Assembly: GCA_949287905.1 (NCBI GenBank)
Contig: CASEHX010000018.1
Location: 153,496-217,495 of the forward strand
Source: an uncultured Olsenella sp.
GTDB taxonomy: Bacteria; Actinomycetota; Coriobacteriia; Coriobacteriales; Atopobiaceae
Direction: 5' to 3'
DNA length: 64,000 nt
Position 1 is the first letter of the stretch, and each line of letters begins with the position of its first letter. Below are positions 42,313-51,780 of the stretch, one piece after another. The position numbers and the translations under genes are program-made. The notes under the pieces were generated by a model. That model worked only from the letters and a program-made list of their open reading frames with translations. It made no database searches and was not told where the DNA came from.

Positions 42313-43581
42313 CTAGAAGCGCCTCCCCTCGCGGACGTCGATGGCGAGGTAGTCGTCCTCGCCGCGCATGAGCTTGGCGAACGCCGAGAAGGCGTACGTG
42401 GAGTCGTTGGGGCCGGGCTTGGCCTCGGGGTGGTACTGCATGGAGAAGGCCGGGATGTCCAGGAACTGGATGCCCTCGGGCGTGCCGTCGTTGAGGTTGA
42501 CGTGCGTGAGGCGCACGCGGCCGTACTTCTCGGTCATGACGACGGGCGCCACGTGGCGGCGGGACCAGAAGCGCAGGTCCTCGTCGGCGGGGTGCTCGGT
42601 CACGCCGTCGGAGAGCTCGGGCACGAGCGGGCCGAAGGACGAGAAGACCGGGCCGTAGTTGTGGTTCTGCGCGGTGATCTCCACCTTGCCGGTGAGCAGG
42701 TTCATCACGGGCTCGTTGCCGCCGTGGTGGCCGTACGGGAGCTTCTCGATCTGAGCGCCGGCCGCCATGGAGATGACCTGGTTGCCGAGGCAGATGCCAA
42801 AGACCGGGAGCTTGCCGAGGCACGCGCGCACGGCGTCGACCACGGGCGGCACGGAGACGGGGTCGCCCGGGCCGTTGGAGAAGAACACGCCGTCGGGGTT
42901 CATCTCGAGGACCTTCTCGGCGGGCGTGTCCCACGGCACGACGGTCACCTCGCAGCCGGCGGCGGAGAGGCGCTTGCCGATCCCCTTCTTCTCGCCGCAG
43001 TCGTAGGCCACGACGTGCAGGCGCGGCTGGCCGTCGGCGTCCTGGCCGGGCACGACGTAGGACTTGGGCGTGGAGACGTCTGCCACGTAGTTGTGGTCGG
43101 CGATGGCAGGAGCAGCCTTGACGCGCGCGATGAGGCTCTCGGGGTCGAGGTCGGTGGTGGAGATGGCCGCCCTCATGGCACCGCCCTCGCGGATGGCGAT
43201 GGTGAGGGCGCGGGTGTCCACGTCCTCGATGGCAACGACGCCGTTCTGTGCGAGGAAGTTCGGGAAGGTCTCCACGGACTGCCAGTTGCTCGGCGTGTAG
43301 CACATGTCGTGGACCACGAGGCCGGCCAGTTGGAGCGGGTCGCCCTGCATGTCCTTCTCGTTGATGCCGTAGTTGCCGATCTGGGGGTACGTGAGCGTGA
43401 CGATCTGGCCCGCGTAGGACGGGTCGCTCACGATCTCCTGGTAGCCGACCATCGAGGTATTGAACACGATCTCGCCGAAGGTCTCTCCCTCGGCGCCGGC
43501 AGAGCGCCCAAAGAAGTACATCCCGTTCTCGAGCGCGAGAAGCGCCTTAGGATGCCTGCCGTCGTCAACCAATAGGTTCAC
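42313..43581 (-). CDS. carA: Carbamoyl-phosphate synthase small subunit (glutaminase)
   Basis: A 422-residue amidotransferase. The N-terminal domain includes GEIVFNTSMVGYQEIVSDPS. The class I glutaminase triad shows Cys in FGICLGNQVISMA and His-Glu in QYHPEAKPG. A longer-than-usual linker lies in the N-terminal half, so the protein exceeds the 380 residues of E. coli. The start is GTG at 43581 (MNLLVDDGRHPKALLAL). A leader with a terminator is upstream, implying attenuation. Confidence 0.97.
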   Translation of the reverse strand: MNLLVDDGRHPKALLALENGMYFFGRSAGAEGETFGEIVFNTSMVGYQEIVSDPSYAGQIVTLTYPQIGNYGINEKDMQGDPLQLAGLVVHDMCYTPSNWQSVETFPNFLAQNGVVAIEDVDTRALTIAIREGGAMRAAISTTDLDPESLIARVKAAPAIADHNYVADVSTPKSYVVPGQDADGQPRLHVVAYDCGEKKGIGKRLSAAGCEVTVVPWDTPAEKVLEMNPDGVFFSNGPGDPVSVPPVVDAVRACLGKLPVFGICLGNQVISMAAGAQIEKLPYGHHGGNEPVMNLLTGKVEITAQNHNYGPVFSSFGPLVPELSDGVTEHPADEDLRFWSRRHVAPVVMTEKYGRVRLTHVNLNDGTPEGIQFLDIPAFSMQYHPEAKPGPNDSTYAFSAFAKLMRGEDDYLAIDVREGRRF

Positions 43582-43629
43582 AGCAACACCGCCCTTTCGT
43601 CGTGCGCCCAGGGGCAAACTCCCAGCTAC

Positions 43630-43745
43630 AAAAAACGGAGCTACCGCCGCGCGGCGGAGACTCCGAATAAGGCAGCTGCGATTAGGTTGTGGACGCCTTT
43701 TCGGTCTCTCGTACCGTCTTAAAGGTCATGGGACAGTATAGCCGG
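43630..43745 (-). promoter_or_regulatory. carAB leader: promoter, candidate PyrR-type site and attenuator
   Basis: Reading leftward, TATACT at about 43736-43741 is a -10 candidate. A stem-loop at 43691-43720 (AAGACGGTACGAGAGACCGA with GGCGTC) contains GAGAGACC in its loop, resembling the conserved loop of PyrR-binding RNA. Then an intrinsic terminator: CGGAG and CTCCG outer arms (43636-43665) with a CCGCCG/CGGCGG inner stem and TTTTTT (43630-43635), about 50 bp before the carA GTG. The terminator is certain; the PyrR link is inferred. Confidence 0.65.
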
Positions 43746-43820
43746 AATCGCGTTCACCGTGTTGCGACATAACGCATTCGCAAAAATCGCAGTCGCGGAG
43801 GGCGGGGCGGGAGCGGTGAC

Positions 43821-45056
43821 TCAGCGTTCCAGTACGCGGAGCGCCTCCGGGAAGGGCGCGAGGCTGCGGCGCAGGATGCCGTGCATGTGCGCGATGGCAA
43901 CGCCGTAGTTGGTCAGGGGGATGTCCTGAGCTGCCGCCTCCTCCTGACGGCGTCGCATCTCACGAGCGGTAAGCGTGCAGCCCCCACAGTGGATGACGAC
44001 GGCGAAGGGCGAAAGGTCTCTGGGGAAGTCCGCGCCGCTCGTGAATGAGAGCTCAAGCTCGGCTCCGGTATGCGCGGCGAGCCACGCGGGCATCTTGACG
44101 GTCCCGATGTCCTCGCATTGACGATGGTGCGTGCACCCCTCGCTTATGAGGACGCGGTCGCCGTCGCGCAGGCGGTCGAGGGCGGCCGCGCCGGCGACGG
44201 CGAGCGCCAGATCGGCCTTGTAGCGCAGCATGAGTATCGAGAAGGACGTGAGCGGCACCGCGTCTGGCACAACGCGCGAAACGGGGCCGAACACCTGCGA
44301 GTCCGTTACCACCAGGGCAGGGGGCGCGGCAAGGGACGCGAGCGCGCGCCCGAGCTCCCTCTCGCGGCAGACCACCGGCACGCATCCCGCATCGAGGAGG
44401 TCTCGAATTGCCATCTGCTGCGGAAGAATGAGGCGTCCCTTGGGCGCCGAGGCGTCGATCGGGCAGACGAGAACCACGACGCTCCCCGGCTCCACGAGGT
44501 CCGCGACGACGTGACGTGCCCGCCCTTCAGAGCGGGCAAGACGCGCGAGGCGCTCCTTGAGCTCGTCCACCCCCTTCCCCGTCAGGGCGCTTACCGCGAC
44601 CGTGCGCCTGGCGAGCTCGGGATCCTTCTCGCGGAGCGCGGCGAGACCGTCTTTCGAGGAGGCGAGGTCGTGCTTGTTCCAAGCGATGACGTAGCCCATC
44701 TGACGCGCCTCGAACTGCCGAATGAGCTCGCGGTCAGCCGTGACGAGCCCACGCTCGCCGTCCACCACGAGCACCGCCGCGTCGCAGCTCGCGAGCATTC
44801 GCAGCGTGCGCTCCACGCGCTTGGCGCCGAGCGCCCCCTCGTCGTCGATGCCCGGCGTGTCCACGATCACCACGGGACCCAGCGGCAGGAGCTCCATAGC
44901 CTTCCTGACCGGGTCCGTGGTGGTTCCCCGGACGTCGGAGACCACGGAGAGCTCCTGACCCGTGACGGCGTTCACCACGCTCGACTTGCCCGCGTTGCGC
45001 ACGCCAAAGAATCCGATGTGAACCCGCTCGCCCGACGGCGTCTCGTTAAGGCCCAT
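43821..45056 (-). CDS. hydF: [FeFe]-hydrogenase maturation GTPase HydF
   Basis: A 411-residue protein. The N-terminal GTPase has the P-loop GVRNAGKSSVVN, switch regions (RGTTTDPV, VDTPGIDDEG) and NKHD. A dimerisation domain follows, and the C-terminal iron-sulfur domain shows CTHHRQCED and HCGGCTLT, the CxH...HCxxC cluster ligands. HydF is the scaffold that receives the 2Fe subcluster and hands it to HydA. The ATG at 45056 is used; longer frame upstream overlaps hydG and is shadow. It is the last gene of the hyd cluster. Confidence 0.95.
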   Translation of the reverse strand: MGLNETPSGERVHIGFFGVRNAGKSSVVNAVTGQELSVVSDVRGTTTDPVRKAMELLPLGPVVIVDTPGIDDEGALGAKRVERTLRMLASCDAAVLVVDGERGLVTADRELIRQFEARQMGYVIAWNKHDLASSKDGLAALREKDPELARRTVAVSALTGKGVDELKERLARLARSEGRARHVVADLVEPGSVVVLVCPIDASAPKGRLILPQQMAIRDLLDAGCVPVVCRERELGRALASLAAPPALVVTDSQVFGPVSRVVPDAVPLTSFSILMLRYKADLALAVAGAAALDRLRDGDRVLISEGCTHHRQCEDIGTVKMPAWLAAHTGAELELSFTSGADFPRDLSPFAVVIHCGGCTLTAREMRRRQEEAAAQDIPLTNYGVAIAHMHGILRRSLAPFPEALRVLER

Positions 45057-45118
45057 GTCCCTCCCCTCGATTCTCGATGCGAGCGGCCCGAGTCGCCGAG
45101 CCGCCCGCACCGCCGGCG

Positions 45119-46567
45119 CTAGAAGCGGAAGTCGCGGCGGTTGGAGTTCCTGATGTCCGCGATGTGCCCGGTGGCGATGCCGCGCGTTCGCTCGTTGGGG
45201 ATGCGAGCCAGCTCGCGCTCGACGAGCGGCCAGCCCACCGCGGAGGTCTCCGGAGAGGCGTAGTCCACGAGGTACTCCGCGAGCGTCATGAGGGCATTGG
45301 GATGGCAGCAGTTGAGAATCTGGCCGCTCTTGCACAGGCTCATGAAGCGGTCGCCCGTGCGCCCCTCACGGTAGCATGCGGTACAGAAGCTCGGGATGTG
45401 GTCGAGCTTCATGAGCCAGCGGACCACCTCGTCGAGCGAGCGCTGGTCAGAGACGTCAAATTGCTCTGAGTCGTGCGGCCGCACCTCCTCGTCGTAGCCG
45501 CCCACGCTCGTGCGAGACCCTCCGGAGATCTGCGAGATGCCGAGCTCGAGCGCACGCCCGCGCACTGCCTCGTTCTCGCGCGTGGAGATGATCATGCCCG
45601 TGTAGGGCACGGCGATGCGGATGCATGCGATGATCTTGGCAAAGGTGTCGTCGTCGATGCCGTTGTCAAACTGGTCCGGGTCTATGTCGTCGGCGCGCTT
45701 GAGGCGAGGAACCGAGATGGTGTGCGGACCCACGCCGTGCACGGCCTCGAGATGCTCGGCGTGCATGAGCAGGCCCGCGAACTCGTAGCGGTACTTCTCG
45801 AGGCCAAAGAGCACGCCCAGACCCACGTCGTCGATGCCCCCGTCCATGGCGCGGTCCATGGCCTCCGTGTGATAGTCGTAGTCGTGCTTGGGACCCGTGG
45901 GATGCAGCTCGAGATAGCTCTTCTTGTCGTAGGTCTCCTGGAAGAGGATGTAGGTTCCGATGCCGGCGTCCTTGAGCATGCGGTACTCCTCCACCGTGGT
46001 GGCGGCGATGTTCACGTTCACGCGGCGGATGGCACCGTTCTTGTGCTTGATCGAGTAGATGGTATGGATGCATTCGAGGATGTACTCGATGGGGTTCATC
46101 CGCGGGTCCTCGCCCGCCTCTATCGCCAGGCGCTTGTGCCCCATGTCCTGCAGGGCGATCACCTCGCGACGCACCTCGTCCTGCGTGAGCTTCTTGCGGG
46201 CTATATGCTTGTTCTTGGCGTGGTACGGGCAGTAGGTGCAGCCGTTCACGCAGTAGTTGGAGAGATAGAGGGGAGCAAAGAGCACGATGCGGTTGCCGTA
46301 GTAGGCGAGCTTGATCTGGCGTGCCAGCTCGAAGATCTTCTCGTTGAGCTCTGGCACCTCGCAGGCGAGCAGGACGCTCGCCTCCCGATGCGTGAGGCCC
46401 GCGCAGTGGTAACCATTGCCCTGCCGAACGGGCTTTGCCTTCTCGAGCAGGCTCTCAATGAGCGTAACGTCGCAGGCGTGCGCAGCGGCGTAATCGAGGG
46501 TCTCGCGAATCTCCTCATCGTTGATGAAGTCCTCGGCAGAGCGGGACCTCGGGTCATACTTCGCCAT
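45119..46567 (-). CDS. hydG: [FeFe]-hydrogenase maturation radical SAM enzyme HydG
   Basis: A 482-residue radical SAM tyrosine lyase. The SAM cluster motif is C106-x3-C110-x2-C113 (CVNGCTYC). The C-terminal auxiliary cluster is in FCTACYREGRTGDRFMSLCK, with more Cys at NCCHP. It cleaves tyrosine to CO and CN- for the H-cluster. The ATG at 46567 (MAKYDPRSRS) is preceded by GGGGAGG. It is followed closely by hydF. Confidence 0.96.
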   Translation of the reverse strand: MAKYDPRSRSAEDFINDEEIRETLDYAAAHACDVTLIESLLEKAKPVRQGNGYHCAGLTHREASVLLACEVPELNEKIFELARQIKLAYYGNRIVLFAPLYLSNYCVNGCTYCPYHAKNKHIARKKLTQDEVRREVIALQDMGHKRLAIEAGEDPRMNPIEYILECIHTIYSIKHKNGAIRRVNVNIAATTVEEYRMLKDAGIGTYILFQETYDKKSYLELHPTGPKHDYDYHTEAMDRAMDGGIDDVGLGVLFGLEKYRYEFAGLLMHAEHLEAVHGVGPHTISVPRLKRADDIDPDQFDNGIDDDTFAKIIACIRIAVPYTGMIISTRENEAVRGRALELGISQISGGSRTSVGGYDEEVRPHDSEQFDVSDQRSLDEVVRWLMKLDHIPSFCTACYREGRTGDRFMSLCKSGQILNCCHPNALMTLAEYLVDYASPETSAVGWPLVERELARIPNERTRGIATGHIADIRNSNRRDFRF

Positions 46568-46589
46568 GTGTTCCTCCCCTTCGCGGTCA

Positions 46590-46611
46590 GGCCCCGGAAT
46601 GTTCCGGGCCT
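46590..46611. other. Hairpin between hydE and hydG
   Basis: CCCGGAATGTTCCGGG is a perfect GC-rich dyad in the 117-bp gap before hydG. There is no T-run. It could adjust the hydG level by RNA processing or partial termination. Confidence 0.55.
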
Positions 46612-46684
46612 TCCCCCTCAGCGTTTTGCGCGGCAGGCTCGGCGAGAAGCCCACGCGCCCCGACGCGCGGGATCCACCCCCGCG

Positions 46685-47749
46685 CTAGCGACGCCTCGCG
46701 TCGCCCCGGTCGACCACCACATGACAGCCGACCGACTCCATGCGTCGCCTCAGCTCGGCCAACCCCTCGGCCGCCTCGCCCCCGGCGTGCGCCTTATTAT
46801 CGTAGAGCTCGTACTTCTCGCGCGCCTCCATCGGCGAAAGGTTGGGCATGACCACGTTTGCCCCAGCGAGCATGCCACGCTCGCAGCCGCGCGGATCGAG
46901 GGTGGCAAGCGCCGTCGTCGCAGGCAGGAGCAGGTACGGATTCAGCAGCCTCAGGAGTGACAGCAGATAGCACGTAAGCGCGACCGACCCCGCCGGTTCC
47001 TCGGCGAACGGCGTGGCATGATGCGGCGCAAAGGGCCCGATGCCGCACATCTCCGGGCGCAGCTCCTCGACGAGCCTGAGGTCCTTCGCGAGCGAGGCGG
47101 GCGTCTGGCCGGGCGACCCAACCATAAAGCCGCACCCAACTTGGTAGCCTATCTCCCGCAGGTCGCGCAGACACGCGAGGCGTCGCTCGAGCGTGAGCTC
47201 CGTCGGGTGGAGGCGCGCGTAGTGAGTGGGGTCGGCGGTCTCGTGGCGCAGCAGGTAGCGGTCCGCCCCCGCGTCAAAGAGGGCCTGGTAGCTCGCACGG
47301 CTCCGCTCGCCCAGCGAGAGCGTCACGGCGCAGTCGGGATGCGCGGACTTGATGGCAGAAACGACGTCGCACACGACGGCATCCGTGAGAGCCGGGTCTT
47401 CCCCGCCCTGCAGCACGAAGGTCCTGAAGCCCAGTTCATAGCCTCGCTCGCAGCAGGTCAGGATGGTCTCGGGCGTAAGGCGGTAGCGCTCGGCAGATCG
47501 ATTGGAGCGACGCAGCCCACAGTAGAGACAGTCGTTCCTGCAAAAGCTGCTGATCTCGACGAGGCCGCGGATGAAGACGTCGTCGCCGTAGACCTCTCGG
47601 CGGGCCGCCACGGCACGCTCGGCGGCGTAGGCGGCGAGCGCTGGCGAGAAGCACCTCACGAGCTCCTCGTAGAGCTCGAGCGTGAGGGAGCGCTCGCGGG
47701 CGAGAAGGTCAACGAGCTTGCAGCCGCGCGACGTGTCGGCGTCAGGCAT
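46685..47749 (-). CDS. hydE: [FeFe]-hydrogenase maturation radical SAM enzyme HydE
   Basis: A 354-residue radical SAM TIM barrel, with C70-x3-C74-x2-C77 (SFCRNDCLYCGLRRSN), FVLQGGEDPALTDA and CGFMVGSPGQTP. HydE makes part of the H-cluster organic/iron moiety. The second cluster of some HydE proteins is not evident. Its start overlaps the end of the TM1266-type gene by 8 bp, so the two are cotranscribed. Confidence 0.94.
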   Translation of the reverse strand: MPDADTSRGCKLVDLLARERSLTLELYEELVRCFSPALAAYAAERAVAARREVYGDDVFIRGLVEISSFCRNDCLYCGLRRSNRSAERYRLTPETILTCCERGYELGFRTFVLQGGEDPALTDAVVCDVVSAIKSAHPDCAVTLSLGERSRASYQALFDAGADRYLLRHETADPTHYARLHPTELTLERRLACLRDLREIGYQVGCGFMVGSPGQTPASLAKDLRLVEELRPEMCGIGPFAPHHATPFAEEPAGSVALTCYLLSLLRLLNPYLLLPATTALATLDPRGCERGMLAGANVVMPNLSPMEAREKYELYDNKAHAGGEAAEGLAELRRRMESVGCHVVVDRGDARRR

Positions 47750-48020
47750 CCGAGCCGAGCTCCTCGGAGACCACGTTGGAGTAGAGCGTCTTCACGCTCA
47801 CGCCCGGGAGCGCCCCAACCTTGCCGGCGAGCGCCGAGGTGACGTCCTGGGGCGCGTCGAGCGCCACGGAGATAACGCTCACCCCTCGCTCGCGGTACGG
47901 CACGCCCATGCGCCCGAAGATGTGGTCCCTGTACTCGTGCAGCAGCTCGTTCAGGGCCTCGACGGACCTCGGGTCCTCGACGATGATCCCCATGATGGCA
48001 ACGCGCGTGGTAGCTGGCAT
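47742..48020 (-). CDS. TM1266-family iron-only hydrogenase system regulator
   Basis: A 92-residue ACT/NikR-C-like protein (MPATTRVAIMGIIVEDPRSV, EYRDHIFGRMGVPYRERGVS, VISVALDAPQDVTSALAGKV). TM1266 proteins are small ferredoxin-fold oligomers coded with hydEFG and predicted to regulate hydrogenase maturation. Here the gene leads the hydE-hydG-hydF cluster, which supports the call. Confidence 0.9.
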   Translation of the reverse strand: MPATTRVAIMGIIVEDPRSVEALNELLHEYRDHIFGRMGVPYRERGVSVISVALDAPQDVTSALAGKVGALPGVSVKTLYSNVVSEELGSDA

Positions 48021-48341
48021 GGCGTCCCTCTCTCTCCTGTTGACCGTGCGCCCATCATAGTTCTTCTCGGCAGCAGAATCTTCTCGCTGCCATCCATCGC
48101 GCTCAAACGGACACTTTGCCGCCAGTTTCAAACCAATTCTGGTCGTTTAGACGCGATGGATGCAACAGGCAGAAGGCGCCGACAAGAACACGGCACCTGC
48201 GCCGTCACCCTCACGCGCCTCACGGCAAAAGGAGCGACACATAAGAGGGGCGGCCTCCCGACCTGCCGAGCAGAGGTTTTGCGAAACGCACCCCTGCGTG
48301 CAGGCCGAAAGGCCGCCTACGACTCGAGTCGACTGAGGCGA
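48021..48341. other. 321-bp intergenic region between hyd operon and gdhA
   Basis: No gene is seen. A long dyad, CATCCATCGCG at 48091-48101 and its complement at 48152-48162, is extended by AAACG/CGTTT inner arms; it lies in the hyd upstream region. A second hairpin, CAGGCCGAAAGGCCGCCT at about 48301-48318, lies just beyond the gdhA stop and may end that transcript. The hyd promoter and any regulator site should be here. Confidence 0.55.
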
Positions 48342-49709
<1,368 letters not shown>

Positions 49710-49873
49710 TCACGAGCGGTCCAAGACCGCAACCGAAAGTCCGCTGACGAGAATACGTGTGGAAAACGCCTCGACGCAAATGCGCCCGAGAAGTGTAACG
49801 CCCTCGAACCTCGGGCGTAATCGTCCGTACACACGAAACACAGGGGCAATTCACACGCCAATTGCTCGAAAAG

Positions 49874-49898
49874 AAAAGCCCGGGCGCAGACCCGGGCA
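49874..49898 (-). terminator. Terminator of the tRNA-Pro/tRNA-Gly transcript
   Basis: GCCCGGG (49878-49884) and CCCGGGC (49891-49897) with a 6-nt loop, followed on the minus strand by TTTTCTT. It lies 10 bp past tRNA-Gly. Confidence 0.92.
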
Positions 49899-49907
49899 TT
49901 GCTCTCA

Positions 49908-49981
<74 letters not shown>

Positions 49982-49987
49982 ATGCGT

Positions 49988-50064
49988 TGGTCGGGGCGAC
50001 TGGATTCGAACCAGCGACCCTCTGCTCCCAAAGCAGATGCGCTACCAAGCTGCGCCACGCCCCG
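49988..50064 (-). tRNA. tRNA-Pro (anticodon UGG)
   Basis: A 77-nt tRNA with acceptor CGGGGCG/CGCCCCG, D-arm GCGCAGCTTGGTAGCGC, anticodon loop TTTGGGA (UGG), T-loop GGTTCGAATCC and encoded CCA. Confidence 0.95.
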
Positions 50065-50159
50065 GTCGCAGTAGTTGAGTATAGGCGAGCAGCGTCATTC
50101 AGACAAGCGTAGAATGTTTGCGCAGAGAAACGCCTCGACCACAACGAGAAGGACCACGC

Positions 50160-51092
50160 ATGGCAAACTCCCCTCTCGGGCGCACGCTCCTTATCGCCAA
50201 CCCGGCATCTCACAGCGGCAAGGGCGCCGCGGGGGCAGACTTTGCGCAGCGCTTCCTTTCGAGCTACTCCTCGATGATCGACGGTCTCGACACACGCCTC
50301 ACCGCTGGCGTGGCGGACGCTACGAGAATCGCCTCCGAGGCCCAGGGCTATGACACCGTGCTCGTGCTGGGCGGAGACGGCGTCATACACGAGACGGTCT
50401 GTGGCCTCATGGAGAAGCCTCGAGACCAGCGTCCCACGCTCGGGATCATTCCCCTTGGCTCGGGAAACGATTACGCCCGCACCCTTGGCATGGCGAGAAA
50501 CGACGTTGAGGGGGCAATCGCGCAGATTGTCCGGGGAAAGGCCCACGCCGTCGAGGTCGGCCTCGTGAACGGCGTTCCCTTCGTTGAGACCCTCTCGTTT
50601 GGCCTTGACGCTGCGATCGCCATAGACACGACCGACCGCCGAGCCGCCGACACGAGCCAAGAGGGCGAGACGCTCTTCATCACCTCCGGCCTCAAGATCC
50701 TGTCGAAGGCCAAGGGCGGATTTCCCTGCACCGCGTACCTCGATGACGACGCACCCGTCGAGCTCTCTCCCCACATCTTTGCGTTCCAGGTCGGACCGAG
50801 CTACGGCGGCGGCTTCCTCATCTGCCCGAAGGCGGACCCCACCGACGGGCGTCTCGACGTCTGCTACAACGTGAGGAAGCCCGCGCTCCCCCGCCTCATG
50901 GCGCTCTTTGGCCTGGCGCGCCTCGGTCGTCACGTTGGGTCAAGCGCAATTCGGACGCGCCGCATCCACCATGCGATTCTCGAGTTCGAGACGGAGCCGC
51001 CGTGTCAGGTCGACGGCGAGCAGCTTAGAGGCCTCCGTTTTGAGATCCAGGTCGCCCCCAACGCCCTTGACGTCATCTTCCCAACCGCGTAA
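50160..51092 (+). CDS. Diacylglycerol/lipid kinase (YegS/DgkB-like)
   Basis: A 310-residue kinase. The N-terminal domain has NPASHSGKG, the glycine-rich LVLGGDGVIHETVCGL and PLGSGNDYARTLG, as in DagK_cat proteins. The C-terminal beta domain includes QVGPSYGGGFLICPKADPTDG and QVDGEQLR. It phosphorylates diacylglycerol or a related lipid. The ATG at 50160 follows GAAGGACC. It is divergent from the tRNA genes. Confidence 0.92.
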   Translation: MANSPLGRTLLIANPASHSGKGAAGADFAQRFLSSYSSMIDGLDTRLTAGVADATRIASEAQGYDTVLVLGGDGVIHETVCGLMEKPRDQRPTLGIIPLGSGNDYARTLGMARNDVEGAIAQIVRGKAHAVEVGLVNGVPFVETLSFGLDAAIAIDTTDRRAADTSQEGETLFITSGLKILSKAKGGFPCTAYLDDDAPVELSPHIFAFQVGPSYGGGFLICPKADPTDGRLDVCYNVRKPALPRLMALFGLARLGRHVGSSAIRTRRIHHAILEFETEPPCQVDGEQLRGLRFEIQVAPNALDVIFPTA

Positions 51093-51303
51093 CAGCCAAA
51101 GCGGCCAAACCCTATCTTGCGACGACGCCGATCGTAGCGTCTCTTCTGGGCATGGTCCCCTGTCTCGCTGACATGGCCCAGTTTCGACGCGCGCCGCTGC
51201 CCGCATGCCAGGATCTGCGTTCCGGAACGGGTAGTATCGCGAACGGTATAAGCCCTCCGGGACAGTAATTTGCCCGAGCTGTGTCAGCGCGTGTTCTAAA
51301 TCT

Positions 51304-51400
51304 CGACCTATGGCAAAATTCGCGTGCCATAGGTCGCGATTTTGAGCAGCCGGCGAGAATAACCGCAGGTCGCACTTTTCGCGGCGTGCCATAGGTCATG
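51304..51400. repeat. TGCCATAGGTC dyad repeats (three copies)
   Basis: GACCTATGGCA at 51304-51314 pairs with TGCCATAGGTC at 51324-51334 as a perfect 11-bp stem; a third copy is near 51387-51397. Each is followed by CGCGATTT or ATGATTTCGCG-like sequence. The elements resemble small mobile or REP-like repeats. Confidence 0.8.
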
Positions 51401-51433
51401 ATTTCGCGCACGGGGCACCGGGTACGAAAACGT

Positions 51434-51659
51434 TTGACAAAGACGGGCTCGTCTCAGCCCTGGGCGCGGCAATGCTTGACGAAACAGGGCTCGTCTCAGT
51501 CCCGCAGCGACAAAGCTTGACGAAAGCGGGCTCGTCTCAGCCCTGGAGGCGTCAAAGCTTGACGAAACAGAGCTCGTCTCAGCCTGAAAGCCTATTTCGA
51601 CTGAGACGAGCCCGCCTTCGTCAAGCGATAACCCCATCGCGCTGAGACGAGCCTCGCCC
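51434..51659. repeat. 41-42 bp period repeat array with inverted end
   Basis: Four direct copies of TTGACRAARNCRGRCTCGTCTCAG start at 51434, 51476, 51517 and 51559. Two copies of the complement (CTGAGACGAGCC...) follow at 51601 and 51642. Linkers of about 15 bp vary partly. The last direct and first inverted copies can form a stem of more than 20 bp. The short, similar linkers and changing orientation do not fit CRISPR. Confidence 0.88.
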
Positions 51660-51707
51660 AGCGCGCAACCACTCAACAGAGCGTTCTCAGGTGGGACCAA
51701 CCGCAAG

Positions 51708-51740
51708 AAAAAGCCGCCCGCCGGAACTCCGACGGGCGGC
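51708..51740 (-). terminator. Terminator of ptsI
   Basis: GCCGCCCG (51713-51720) and CGGGCGGC (51733-51740) with a 12-nt loop are followed on the minus strand by TTTTTCTTG. It lies 40 bp beyond the ptsI stop. Confidence 0.92.
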
Positions 51741-51780
51741 ATAGCATCTTTCAGCGATAAGGGAGCTGACCCTCTGACTG

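Larger units (their letters stand above)
51093..51780. other. 688-bp intergenic region with two repeat families
   Basis: No gene is seen; open frames here are repeat shadows. From left: a dyad family around TGCCATAGGTC (51301-51400), a 41-42 bp-period array (51434-51659) and the ptsI terminator (51708-51740). Composition and repetition show that this is a repeat-insertion hotspot, not a lost gene. Confidence 0.8.

Noticed and set aside
51434..51659. CRISPR array
   Set aside because: Period is 41-42 bp with linkers of about 15 bp that resemble each other, two repeats are inverted, and no cas gene is present.
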